Assembly (NCBI GenBank): GCA_030620095.1 | Contig: JAUTXW010004703.1 | Location: 62,001 to 126,000 of the forward strand | Source of the DNA: Kuschelorhynchus macadamiae | Lineage: Eukaryota; Arthropoda; Insecta; Coleoptera; Curculionidae | Reading direction: 5' to 3' | Length of the DNA stretch: 64,000 bases | Shown: positions 31,812-43,162 of the stretch, piece after piece | Position numbering within the stretch: position 1 is the stretch's first letter | Layout of the letters: each line of letters opens with the position of its first letter | Translations under genes and position numbers: made by a program | Notes under the pieces: model-generated | What the model saw: only the letters and a program-made list of their open reading frames with translations | What the model was told of the DNA's origin: nothing | Database searches by the model: none

Positions 31812-31850
31812 CACAGTGGGCTGGCTGGGAAAAGTAGGATGACAAAATAA
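31812..31850. promoter_or_regulatory. RSS-like left end of the Transib element
   Basis: CACAGTG, then 23 nt, then ACAAAATAA. The heptamer is identical to the consensus V(D)J heptamer; the nonamer-like block matches ACAAAAACC at the first six positions. The right end has CACAGAG, with CAAAAC about 10 nt further in and a weak A-rich AAGAAAGTA at the 23-nt position. Transib ends are known to resemble 23-RSS; exact spacing here is read directly. Confidence 0.8.
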
Positions 31851-32920
31851 ATTCTATCAAAATTTGATTACTTCATGATACGCCTTCAGAGAACTATTAA
31901 ATATTTTTTGAAAAATATCATTTTAAACCTTTAATTATGCCTGCATTGCAGTTATTGAGGTGTTATTGTTTATTTTTAATTGACGAATAACGAGAAAAGT
32001 ATTGTTAACCAAAATACACTTTTATATTGTTCAAGTATAAATACAATAATTATTGAAATAGGGCGTCAACAAGTAAATAATATATGTAAATACCAATATG
32101 TGTTTTTATTAGCATTCTAGGACAAAAATATTGTAAGGATTAATGCTTCAAGATTAAATCAAAATTAAATCAAATTATAGCCTAAATATTAAAACATTTT
32201 TCTTATGGTCATTAAACATTTTTTCAAAAAAACAGGTCGTATTTAAAAATTTGACTCCTAGGAAAATAGAGAAAACTAATTTTAGTTATAAAATTAATAT
32301 TATTAAATTAGCAAATTAAATTAATAAATATAACATTTTACAAGTTAAACAGAAACACTGTTACTCAGTTTTAAATAAAATGTGTACGTACGTGTTTTTA
32401 AGTAGTTAACGAAATTTCCATTACATCTATATTTAATATTTGATACAAACAACAGATTATCTTATATGACGTTAAATTTTACGAATATCAATATGTACTG
32501 TAATAAAATATTAAGACTAACATGTGATGTAAACAAAATCTTCAAATTGATTTTATATTATTAACAACGCGCTTCAATTTTTTTATATAAAAAAGCACAA
32601 GATTAAATGCTTGACATCAGTAAATAAACTAAAAATCATATCTACACATTAATATTAAAAATAAAAGTACATAGAAGTAGCACAAAAAGCAAAATCAGAT
32701 TAATATTCAAATTTGAAACAAAAAAATGAAATAATTATATGATAATATCGATTTTAATTGGTTTCTACGATAGAAATGTATCTAAAAACTCGCTTGTGTA
32801 ATATTAATATATTTTTAATTAGTTCTTTAAATATATGTGAGAAACAGAATATATACAATAGACAAAATAATTAATTATTGTGGAAATGAACGGAAAAAAA
32901 AAAAGAAGAATATGAAAACT

Positions 32921-35059
32921 TTATACGCTTTCTACTTCGTCATATGAATTACTTTCATCACCATCATCATCATCATCATCATCATCATTATCATCATCAT
33001 CGGGGTTACTAATGCTAGTTATAGAAGGACATTTTAACAAAGCTAAAACGTCTACCGAAAAAGCGTTTTTAGACTTCTGAGTGTTTTGTCTAAAACTGTT
33101 TATAAGCGGGTCAGATGAGATCAGCAACATCCTAAGTAGATCTTTTTTCGAGGCATTACGGGATATTTTTTGAGTGTTAAACTCCCTAAACCTTCGGCAA
33201 TCTTTGTTACGGGCTTCTTGGGCTTCCTGCGATAGTTGTCCAATCGGCAAAATAAAATGTTTAATAATATCTGCCCCACGAACAAGAATTTTGTGCACCG
33301 TAACAGGCATGTAATACCAGGAATAAAGATCTAAGTAGAGTTGCCTAGTATCTGCTGCATATTTTTCAAACATGTCGATCTGAATTTCGTACCCAGATGA
33401 CAAAGTTTGCAAAAGAACGCTGAACCCATGTATTCATCCAAACCTGTTATATCTGCAGTTTTTTTTTTGGATTTAGAAAGAACTTTCTTGCCGTATTCCC
33501 ATCATTAGTCGATGCAAACCCTGGTTTTGGCATATCTACAATTAAGCCCATTTCCACTTTAAATTTTTGTTGAATTTCAGATTTTCTTATTTTTATTTGA
33601 TTTTTTTCTTCTTCGCCTTTCACCAGCCATTTCTGAATACAAAGCTTATAGCTAACATGCAACAAGCATTCAAAACACCTGATCCAACCGTGCAATGTAG
33701 ATATGCCAAAACCATAGTTAATACAACTTTTGGTGCCTATTTCCATATTCATAGTTTTGGGAGTGGCGCCACAGATATAACAAGTTTGAGATGATTTGGT
33801 GTTGCTCAGTGAATTGCAAACTTTAACATCGACCATGGTTGAATGTAGCTCGTGATGAATATTTATTTCCATGTTCTCAATTGTGATTTTAGTCGGCCTT
33901 AAACTTGCTATTTGGTTTTGAATTTGTTGTGTTTCCAATACTGTTCTATCATGAGTTTCCTTCTCAAAAAAAAAATTTATTGGACGGCACAATCTAGTCG
34001 AAGATGGCCTATTGTTTTGCCAAACGTATACCTGTTGGTTATTTTGGGGATGTAGTTTAATAATTACAAAGGAGAAAATAAATAAGTATTCGTCGTTAGA
34101 GTTTGGGTTGTTAAATTTTTGTTTATATCTGCTGTGCCCGGAACTTCCGTCACAGCCCCATTTACTAACTAAATTAAAATTAGTAACCCCAGATGATACT
34201 AAACGATTTATTACTGGTTCTTGTACTATTGCAAGCCGTTTTGCGGTATGATCAAGCAAAGCTTGAAGAGAAATTTCAGCTCGTGTATCAGTGATTCTAA
34301 TAAACTCGTCTGAAGGACAACAATCTGATTTTGCTTTTTGTAAACTATAATATGACGGATAAAGAATATGTCCTACATCTACTGCTCTTTTTCTCAATAA
34401 AATATAACTTTGTTTCGATAACTTACAGTCTACATACAATGCCAAAGCCTCCTCTTTGTTATACTGGCGCATAACATTTTTCCGCGTATCTTTCTCACGC
34501 CTTAAATGTTTAATAACTGTAGCGCGTTGAGGAGAAGCACTACTTAACTCTAACTTACTAACTTAATTTCTAATCGCTACTTGTGCAGCAAAAGTTATTT
34601 CTTCGTAACTGGACTGGACAAGTAAATGCTCCACTTTTCGTTTCTTTGTCCTAAAGCAGCACGAATCTTGTATTGCCTTGTTTGGCCGTCCAGGAACTTG
34701 ATTTTCTGAGTTTATCTCCTCTGCATTGCCGTCACTATCAGAACTACTATTTTCAAAAATCAAATCTTCTTACTTAGCCAATTTTCGTAATTTTTTAAAA
34801 ATACGTTTAATTTTCTTGAAGATCGTTCCCATCTCTCGCTAATATTTTGAGAAAACAGTTTTATATTTGTTTTCCGTTCTTCTTCTATCTCTTTAGAAAC
34901 TATATGTAAATTTAGGGTCTCTTTTACAAAAGCAAGTAAGGTACTATTTCTGTTGACTTTAGCCGTCATTCGCCACTTTTCAAAAAATACGCGTCTTGAT
35001 ATAGTCCCCATGGTATCTGAATCAAATGAGAAAAAACCTCTCATCGCAAAAAAACGCAA
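32921..35059 (-). pseudogene. Transib transposase (RAG1-core relative), frame-broken
   Basis: Starts at 35059 (MRFFAMRGFF). The N-terminal part has ERWERSSRKLNVFLKNYENW, then a shifted frame with GRPNKAIQDS. From 34472 the core is open for 341 codons: KWGCDGSSG (first Asp, near 34150), a SSQTCYICGATPKTMN zinc-binding loop, LIVDMPKPGF and NDGNTARKFF (second Asp, near 33536). A break at 33413-33446 leads to SGYEIQIDMFEKYA and LPIGQLSQEAQEARNKDCRR (catalytic Glu near 33217), which aligns with the RAG1 segment around E962. The C-terminus ends in an Asp tract encoded by a CAT/ATC repeat (32952-33001). All three catalytic residues survive; at least three frame breaks. The usual family size is about 500-700 residues. 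Confidence 0.88.
32952..33001. repeat. Trinucleotide (CAT)n repeat encoding an Asp tract
   Basis: Interrupted CATCAT run giving D-rich residues at the C-terminus of the Transib transposase on the minus strand. Confidence 0.9.
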
Positions 35060-35747
35060 AAAAAACTTTATGTACTTAAAACCGTAACAGAGTAACCTAT
35101 TAATTTTTCCAAAAATAAGTTTGGAACATTTTGGTACAAGTACGATTTTATATCTACAAAACTAGGAAACTATAATTTTTTTACTTACTTTAGCAGCAAT
35201 CACTAACATCAACAACACTTCTCTTAAATAATCAATAATCCCATTAAAAATTAATGTATTTAACATTTAAGTGTCAATACGTTATGTTATTATTGACAAG
35301 GGTCATATTTTCCAAAGCCTACTAGGCCATATTTTGAAATAATATTTTGAAATGTACCATAAATATAAAGATTAATACGACTACTATTTGCAAATGATAT
35401 GTTTATTTATTTGTAATAAATAGAAATTTACTTATATATTAAAATGGTATTATGATATGGTTTATATAGGGTTTTACATTATTTTACCGTATCTAACATT
35501 AAATTTTTGACGGGTACTTTCTTCAAGCTAGTTTTGATAAACAGCCCTCTGTGGAGCGCCTGCTGTAACAATAACAAAGCACTATTACATCGGAAATTAT
35601 GATTTAACAATTTGACGTTAAGTGGTTTGCTGTTTTTTAAACGTCAAAAGTATTGCAACAAACATATTTTATTGTATTTGTGTAGTATTTTGGGAGTAAA
35701 GCTTAGTCTGCAACGTAGAATTTGTTAACGCCAGTTCAGAAGACGAA

Positions 35748-36548
35748 ATGGGAAAAGGAACTGTTGTGTCCAAAGATTTAAGATCATGAGTCCTAAGAGC
35801 TTTCCAATATGGAGAAAAACAAGCTGCTATTGCTCGAAGGTTTTCGTTAATTCCCAGTACAGTTTCACGGATAATGTCATATTTTAATGAAAGACATCAT
35901 TTGGATTCTATTCCCAAGTCAGGTAGACCATGAAAAATAAATTTACGCGCAGATCAAAGCCGAAATACCTCATCTAAATATTTCTTGCCGAATTATTCAA
36001 AGGAGGTTAGTACAGGCATGATTATACAGTAGGAGACCAGCAAAAAAACCCTTAATTTCTGCTAGAAATAACGCACGAAGGCATATCGACTGGACTGCTG
36101 CTGAATGAGAATTTCTGCTACAGTAAAGTGTAACGCTTTTCATCTGGAGGTTGGTCCTCTACACTTTATCGATGGGATAATGGACAGTTTTCTGTACAGA
36201 AACATTATGGAAAACGTGATGCTTCCTTTCGCATAATGGGAAATGCTCCTACGGTTCATTTTTCAGCACGACAATGATCCCAAACACATCTTTAATCATG
36301 TGCAAGAGTGGTTCAGGCAGAACAATATTAGAGTTTTAGAGTAGCCTGCGCAATCCCCGGACTTGAACCCGATAGAAAACCTATGGGAGAAAGTAGAACG
36401 ACGAATACGAACAGAATTGTTTCATAACAAACAAGCACTGATGAATAAAATATCAGAAGTTTGGAGAAACCTGCCACTTCATATCTTAGAAAATTTAATC
36501 AACTCCATGCCCAGAAGATGTGCCAAAGTTATAGCTACTGGTTATTAA
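35748..36548 (+). pseudogene. Tc1-like (DD34E) transposase, broken
   Basis: Starts MGKGTVVSKDLRS then a stop; continues VLRAFQYGEKQAAIARRFSL and PSTVSRIMSYFNERHHLDSI (paired-type helix-turn-helix with a GRP end). Middle frames are disrupted. The end is clear: QHDNDPKHIFNHVQEWFRQ (second Asp) and SPDLNPIENLWEKVE (catalytic Glu). I count 34 residues between them, DD34E. It ends MPRRCAKVIATGY at 36548. Stops and frameshifts throughout the middle make it inactive. Confidence 0.85.
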
Positions 36549-36843
36549 ACTCGTGAATATTATTAAATATTATTATTGTTATTTAAGAGTGTTTAATGTT
36601 AAGACCTTAATAAAAAATGTTGCAATATTTTTGTCGCTATTACTTTTTTAAACAAATTACTCTCAGAATTATTTCCTGAACATACTGCTTTAAATCCTGC
36701 TAGAAAACCGTTTTCATTTCATTGTCACAGCCTAGTCTATCAAGCAAACGACTCTAAAAGTATAAAGCACCATGAACACTTTCTATTATTTGCAATTTTA
36801 AGAATTTTTCAATTTGTTGCAATACTTATGTCCGATAGTGTAT

Positions 36844-37229
36844 ATATAACAGATAAATACATGCAAATACACACTATCCAAACAAATATGATTTAACTAC
36901 TTACATAACCAACATGCTACCGTTCCAGAAACTTTGCCTTAATAGCCTTCCTAAAATATGTTCTTGTAAAAAACTTAAGTTGGCTATCTAAATATAGATA
37001 TTGTTGTCAATATTCACTGCTTATGAGGAAAGCTTCTTCTGAAAATGGCAGTCGAGTGCCGGGGCATTGTTAAAGTGAAGGAAAACCTAAAATTTACTCG
37101 ATGCTTTTCCCTTAAATACGTGGGCTGTGTCGATGGTAACAGATTATAAACAAAGTTTGCCATATTGTAGTCAAAAGTCTTATCTACTTTTAGTCATTCC
37201 AGCTGTTTGAGACTTTCTAAAACATGGCC
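36844..37229. other. Spacer, nothing recognised
   Basis: About 390 bp between the Tc1-like element and a LINE remnant, without recognisable motif. Confidence 0.4.
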
Positions 37230-37910
37230 AAACTTGCCCAGACTAAAAATAAATCGACAACAGGTGTTTTGAATTAGCTGCAATCACCTTGGTGAGGTCG
37301 AATCCAGACAAGGAGAATATATTAGGACGTCATAAATTAAGACCCCCAGGACCAAACTCTCAACAGTTTTTTTTCTAAATAAAAAACTTAAAATTTAAAA
37401 TGTCTTTATTAGAGTACAGGATGCGAAGAAGCGCACATGTTCCCAAGTATCTTTATTAATGGTAAAAAATGTAAGTTAACATGATTAAGGGAAATCTGCA
37501 AATTTTACCTAAGCACAGTTCTGTGTTTCTCACTACAAAATAATACCATCGAAGTTCTTTTTAGGGTTAAGTTTAAGGTTATGCGAATATGAGATGGCGG
37601 ATCTTTTCAAAAAAAATCAGACGCCTCGTTCGCTCGTTCAGGATTAAACGTCATAACAACCCGAGTATGATCCGCGTATGATCGAAGTCTAGCATGTTGC
37701 ACAACATTGAAAAGATCTGCAGTGTAAGGAATGAAAATAAGGGTCCCGAGAATTTATCCCTGTAGGACTCCCGGCACCACATGTCTCAACGTGGATTTAG
37801 TACTACCCATAACCACCCTCTGACATCGCATGTTGAGGTAATTGCAGACTTACGGTCAAATCCATAATAATTTATTTGGTTAGTGGTCTATAGTATCAAA
37901 ACCCTAATAT
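37230..37910 (-). pseudogene. Non-LTR retrotransposon RT remnant with YADH
   Basis: Minus strand: YLNMRCQRVVMGSTKSTLRH, a GVLQG-stop-ILGTLIFIPYTADLF segment (GVPQGSILGPLLF motif), VVQHARLRSYADHTRVVMTF (the active-site YADD reads YADH), then frame-broken FCSEKHRTV, ISLNHVNLHFLP and RHFKFKVFL-like segments. RT fragment of a CR1-group LINE, similar in wording to the LINE at 61106-63898. Inactive. Confidence 0.75.
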
Positions 37911-37921
37911 AAAGATACCAA

Positions 37922-39547
37922 CACCAGGGCCGTGCAGTCCATGGAAGCAAGCGAAGCAGTGCTTCCCCAAAAAAAATTACAAAACATCTTCTAAAACGTA
38001 ATTTTTGGAATAGGAAACCATTAATTTAGTTTATATCAAAAATGTTAAAATATCTTAATTATCAAGCCCATAATAAATGCGGCCTTGACTCCGACCCAGC
38101 CACAATAGAATATCGAATAGAACCTATGCGGACCACTAGCTTCTCTGCAGTCAAGTCCTGTATGCTTGATTTCCTGTGTATCGAGCCAGAGGTTATTGAA
38201 CTTTCCACCGGCTGTTTGCAATTTTTGCATTTCAGTCGCGTGCTTTAAGTGGTGGCGGAAGCTATCGTTGGAGTAGGTTCTTCGTTTGAACAGCTATCCG
38301 TGTGTTGTGTGATACGTACGTCGCGTCGTGCATGGTGCGATATGGAAGACAATAATACGGACGTGGATATGCAAATACCGTCAACTTCGGCTGTCGGTAA
38401 TAACGTTGAAAATGTTGGAGAATTTAGTGAGAAGAGTGTGTGTGAATGTGTGGTGTGTGTCTTAAGAATAAAGGGATTTTCAACATTAAACTTCGCTGAT
38501 AAGCTTCAAATAATTTCCAAAGGAAGGGCAAAACCGCCTATGAAAAATTTAACCACAAATATGAAAAACTGCATTAGACATTTTTATCCGAAAAAAGAAT
38601 ATGAACAATTTAAACGGCTAACAGGGTGTTAAAATATTAGTAAATTATTTTGTTGGCCATGTTTATTTTTTGAAAATGAAAAAGGTCTCTGCAATAAAAC
38701 TGGTTTTTGCGATTTAAATAATTTCCATAAAGCTGTACAAAGACACATTATGTCCAAAGCGCATTTACAGGCCGTCATAAAAGAAAAAGTCTTCGGCAAA
38801 ACCAGAATTGAACACGCACTTAATAAACAGTTGGAAATTAGTCACCGCCAACACAATGAACTAGTCGATAAAAATAGGCAAATATTAAGAAGATTTATCG
38901 ATGTTGTTTGTTTTCTCGGACAGCACGAATTGGGATTTAGAGGTCATGACGAAACAAGGGTTTCTTCAAATAGAAATAATTTTCAAAATGTACTTAGTTT
39001 AATGGCTAAATATGATGACTGCTTAAAAAATCATTTAGAGCAGTCTAGCGTTTTTCGCGGAACGACGAATCGAATCCAGAATGATTTAATTTCCGCTGTT
39101 GCAACCATTATTCTAAAAATAATTAAGCAGGAGATTGGCGAGACGCGGTTCATTGCTATTGTTCTGGACGCAACAACTGATATCACTAATTTTAGCCAAT
39201 TATCTATAGTAATACGATACGTTAAAACAGATGGAAGTATTCGAGAGCGATTTTTAGGTTTTAAGAATGTGTCCGAAAATCGTACAGCAGATGCATTATA
39301 TACCGTAGTTTATAACGTTACTAAAGAAATTAATGGAGAGAAAAAATTAGTTGCTCAAAGCTATAATGGAGCTGCAGTGATGGTGGGACAATTAGGGGAT
39401 CTTCAAGCTAAAGTTCGAGAAACTTTCCCAAGTGCTGTGTTTGTCCATTGTTTTGCTCATAAATTAAATTTAGTTTTATCCCAGTCGTTATTAAGGTTTA
39501 AAACAGAGGCGTGCGGTGAAATTTTAAAAAAGGGAATCAATTTTTAG
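37922..39547 (+). mobile_element. hAT element, left part with terminus
   Basis: The left terminus is probably CAGGGCCGTGCAGTCCATGG at 37925. It is followed by non-coding leader, then a hAT transposase (38342-39547). Right of about 39490 the sequence switches to an inverted segment of the same family (39556-40480, minus). No right terminus was found. Confidence 0.65.
38342..39547 (+). pseudogene. hAT transposase (DUF4371/ZMYM1-like), N-terminal two thirds
   Basis: The likely start is the ATG at 38342 (MEDNNTDVDM). It has a TTF-type zinc-finger region: KNCIRHFYPKKEYEQF, RLTGC, stop, then in the same frame NISKLFCWPCLFFENEKGLC and QRHIMSKAHL. The stop TAA at 38630-38632 is the only break upstream of 39490. 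The catalytic part reads ETRFIAIVLDATTDITNFSQ (first Asp), SYNGAAVM (usually SYDGAAVM, so a second acidic residue may be lost) and VFVHCFAHKLNLVLSQ. It then degrades to a stop at 39547. The C-terminal dimerisation domain is absent here but present, inverted, at 39556-40480. Confidence 0.8.
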
Positions 39548-39555
39548 AAACTTAC

Positions 39556-40480
39556 CTATTTGTAATGTAATTCGATTCTTCGATCATTTTTTGCAAATTC
39601 GTCAATGAAGTCATCATAAAAACGTTGATGCTGCGTCCTATTTTGGAGAAGTTTATTTTCAATGGACAACAGCGATGTATGCGAAAGTCTCTCCTGCCCC
39701 GTTGAATTTCTTAGTATTTTCAATACTAATTCACACAATTTGGACACTTCGGTGTAGGCATCTTCCACCTTTTTGTCTTTTAAAAATTGCATTAGTTCCT
39801 TAGCGTTATTTTTTGCGCTAATGTCATCAGTTTCGTAAATCACTTTTAGTTCAGATCGCAGTAACACTCGGTCGAAGAACCGGCCATAATGAAGAAGAAG
39901 AGATTTAAACGCATCTTCTGGAAAAGTTTTTCCTTTAAATGCATCAGAATTGCAGAGCTCGAGGAATTTAAAATCATTTCATTCGTTAAATCTTTAGTTT
40001 ATTTGTTGCTGAATTAGATCGATTATTTCATCACAGAGGGGTCTGTTTCATTATTTTCTGTTATATTCTCAAATAGTTCAATCAGTGATTCACGATTTTC
40101 AGATACCGTTAACACAAGTCTTCCATTATAGTTCCACCTAGTAGGAGCTACTTTGGGCAATCGTTTGTGGACAATGGAGTCCAAAGCTTGTGTACGTTTT
40201 GTTGTACACTCTTTAATGTGATTGATGGACTGGGATAAAACTAAATTTAATTTATGAGCAAAACAATGGACAACCACAGCACTTGGGAAAGTTTCTCGAA
40301 CTTTAGCTTGCAGACCCCCTAATTGTTCTGCCATCAGCAGCTTCATCATACGTTTGAGCAACTAATTTTTTCTCTCCATTAATTTATTTAGTAACGTTAT
40401 AACGCCTAAATCCCAATTCGTGCTGTCCGAGAAAACAAACAACATCGATAAGTCTTCTTAATATTTGCCTATTTGTGTGA
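39556..40480 (-). pseudogene. Inverted C-terminal half of a hAT transposase, internally deleted
   Basis: Minus strand from about 40480: RRLIDVVCFLGQHELGFR, then a jump (about 170 residues missing) to NGEKKLVAQ, QLGGLQAKVRETFPSAVVVH and CFAHKLNLVLSQSINHIKEC, which repeat part of the plus-strand copy. It goes on with the C-terminal half missing from that copy: KVAPTRWNYNGRLVLTVSEN, NSDAFKGKTFPEDAFKSLLL, KVIYETDDISAKNNAKELMQ, NRRIELHYK. Two derivatives of one family lie tail to tail, or one element underwent inversion with duplication. Confidence 0.8.
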
Positions 40481-40484
40481 CTAA

Positions 40485-43162
40485 TATTTGCCTGGTTTTG
40501 CAAGTCTTTTTACTTTTATACATACAGAAAGTTTTTTGCCTTTAATAGTTTATAATGTTTAAAAATGAAAAGTTAATTATGGGACAAAGAAATATAAGTT
40601 TTTTTGGCTTTTATTATAATAAGATTACTTATATAATTTCATGCATGGTATACCCTTTAAAACATGATTAGTATAATCACTGGTCACTGACATTTTACAG
40701 CTAATTAAAAGTGATTTAAGAGGATTATCTTTTGACATTTCGAGGCATAAATTGTGGCGTCCGTGTAGTAATAAGCATGGTACTCAATGAGATTATAAAG
40801 GAACTGAGATAAAAAGATTCGTTGGTGGTATAGTAAGAAAATTTGATAAAAAGTTTTGTGGTAAATTTGAAAGGAAAACCTTTAATAGTAAGAATGAAAA
40901 GTTAATTATAAATCAAAATATTCAATCGATTTTTAAATCAAAATATTCAATCGATTTTTAGATATTGCTCTCAGACAAAAAACCTAATTTTTCGGCGTTA
41001 GTACATTGTTATTATTCACCATTCAATCATGATTTATTCATCTGTTTTGGAAAAAAAAATCAAGTGTTATGTGTTAACCGTTTCCAGATCTTTACGTTTC
41101 AGTGTTTCTAGATCTAGTGCTGTAAATATGCTTTACAACAAGATGCTGCGCAAATAAAAAGTAAATTTCTTTTAATAAAAAATAAATATTTTAAAACCAG
41201 ATATATAAAAATGTGCTCAACTAACAATAAGTACTATTCTCGTAATATATCTACTATAACTTTAGATTTTTATATCAAATATCTACTTGATAAAATCCAA
41301 AAAGTTATTTTTTTCTTTTAAACTACACTAGCCAGCATATACAAAAAAAAAGGAGACTGATGTTATAATCCTGATCCAAAATTGTCCACGATGTATAGAC
41401 GCATTAGTTATTTTTGTTGTTATTCCAAAATTTAATTTAATATAATATACCTACTAGACTAACCAAAATATAAAACACTACCTTACTCTTATTTTGCAAC
41501 TATTTGGTTGTTTTTATTTTGATAACGTTATGTCGTTGGTATAACTCATTTTCTTTAACAAGGAAGTTAAGGGATATTTGACATTCTCAATTCGGCTGTA
41601 AACCAGAACCCAAACAATATTGGCTTCAAGTTCACAAGCTGCAGTCCTTCTTGTCAGTGATTTGCAAGAGCAATAATATCTTATTATAGGCGAGTCTGTA
41701 TTGCCAAAGTTGATTTAAACTTGGTATTTTGTATTATTGGGAAATCTTGACTATACTCTTAGCTTTACAATATTTGGAATTTGGTTCAACATTGTCTTGT
41801 GATCTGAATGTAAGATGGTGCAATCCTTAACTGGTATGTGCCAACTGTAACGTATTTTAGATATTCTAATAGAATTCGCGAAAACTAGGGTATATGGTGT
41901 TATTTTAAATAAACAAATAATAATAATAAACGTTTTTTTATTTTTAATCAATCTCATTTATAATCATTTTCATAAAACTAACAAAATATTTGATATTGAA
42001 ACCATCAGTAGCCGTAGTTTAGCTTTGGGTACAGCTATTCTTACACTTAACCTAATAAAGGCAACACAGTGTACTAATTAATATACTTAAAAAAAGATTC
42101 AGCCACAATTAAAATAAAAACCTAGCGAAATATATACAATTTAAACAGACAATTTGCATATTAGAAAAAGAAAAAGTGTTAAAATTTTTACATCTTAAAA
42201 AAAGAAAAAACTTATTTATGTAAAAAACTCAGGTTTACCAATGCAATCAATAAAATTAAAAAACATCAGAGGAAAGAAAAAACGGAGAAATAAATATTCA
42301 ACACATTAAACTGATCACAAGATAAAACTATAAAAATAAAGCATAAAATGGATTACTTACTTTTTTTTCACTTAGAATTATGTTTTTGTATTTTTTCTTG
42401 AAAGCTTTATTGCTTAGAGTTTTTATTTCAGGAGGTAGCTATTATTTCGGTCGATTTTTTTCAAAACACCTCGTAGAATTTTGATTAACACATGATATCT
42501 TTTGTTCAGAAGGTCAAGAGCAACATGAAAAATTCAATTAATTTTATTGTAACCGATTTTCTATAGGGTTCTTTCATGGTTTAATAATGATGAGTTTCTG
42601 TTGTTCTCCATAATATATAGTGAAATATCAAAATGTACAATAACTACTATATCATGAACAAACAGAAAATTATTTAATTCTACATGGGAGCCTTTCGGTA
42701 GCCAGATTACATCGAGTTAATACCTAGTGTAAACACAACGGTATTTAAAAGATAATAGCTTTTAAACAGGGATTTAAAATCCCTGAAAATCCCATTATTC
42801 TTACATATTTAGCACTATATTTAATATTCAGTGCTCGCGGAGCTACTTTACATTCCTTACCATCCTATTCTTGTTCGGAACTTTTAATGGCTAAAAGTAG
42901 GACAGATTAATACTAGCGAGTTTTACAGATTATACCAAGACGAGTATATAGTGGCCTATGGATTAACTCAGTTTTGTTTCCATTACGATGATTATTTCGA
43001 GATATCGGACAATATTCAATAGGAGGGTGGATATTTTGGCGTGTATATTTTGACCTTTTGGGTTAAGAATGACGATTTCAAAGGAAACACTTAACGAGCG
43101 TTGTTTTTTTTTAAATTTTTATAACGGTTGGAAAGATTTTATCTTCCTGACTTCAAAAATAC
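40485..43162. other. Long AT-rich interval, no gene recognised
   Basis: Holds a perfect 25-bp tandem duplication (40911-40935 and 40936-40960, AATCAAAATATTCAATCGAT...). Otherwise no coding, terminal-repeat or RNA signal I can support. Confidence 0.5.

Larger units (their letters stand above)
31807..35558 (-). mobile_element. Transib (RAG1-like) transposon with 5-bp target duplication
   Basis: The element is 31812-35553, flanked by GAGCG at 31807-31811 and 35554-35558, a 5-bp GC-rich duplication as expected for Transib. Ends read inward: CACAGTGGGCTG on the left, CACAGAGGGCTG on the right (11 of 12 match). The left end is a full RSS-like signal: heptamer CACAGTG (31812-31818), 23-nt spacer, ACAAAATAA (31842-31850). 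A transposase related to the RAG1 core fills 32921-35059 on the minus strand. It lies inside the Tc1-like element and is younger. Confidence 0.9.
31737..36843 (+). mobile_element. Tc1-like element, TA-flanked, carrying a Transib insertion
   Basis: Terminal repeats CACTATCGGACATAAGTATT at 31739 and the complement ending at 36841, followed inward by GC[A/G][A/G]CAAATT. TA lies on each side (31737-31738, 36842-36843). Without the Transib insert and one 5-bp duplicate the element would be about 1.36 kb. The transposase lies at 35748-36548. Confidence 0.9.

Noticed and set aside
32940..33001. CAT repeat as a CRISPR-like or regulatory array
   Set aside because: Simple trinucleotide repeat inside the Transib coding frame; no spacer structure, and the window is eukaryotic.
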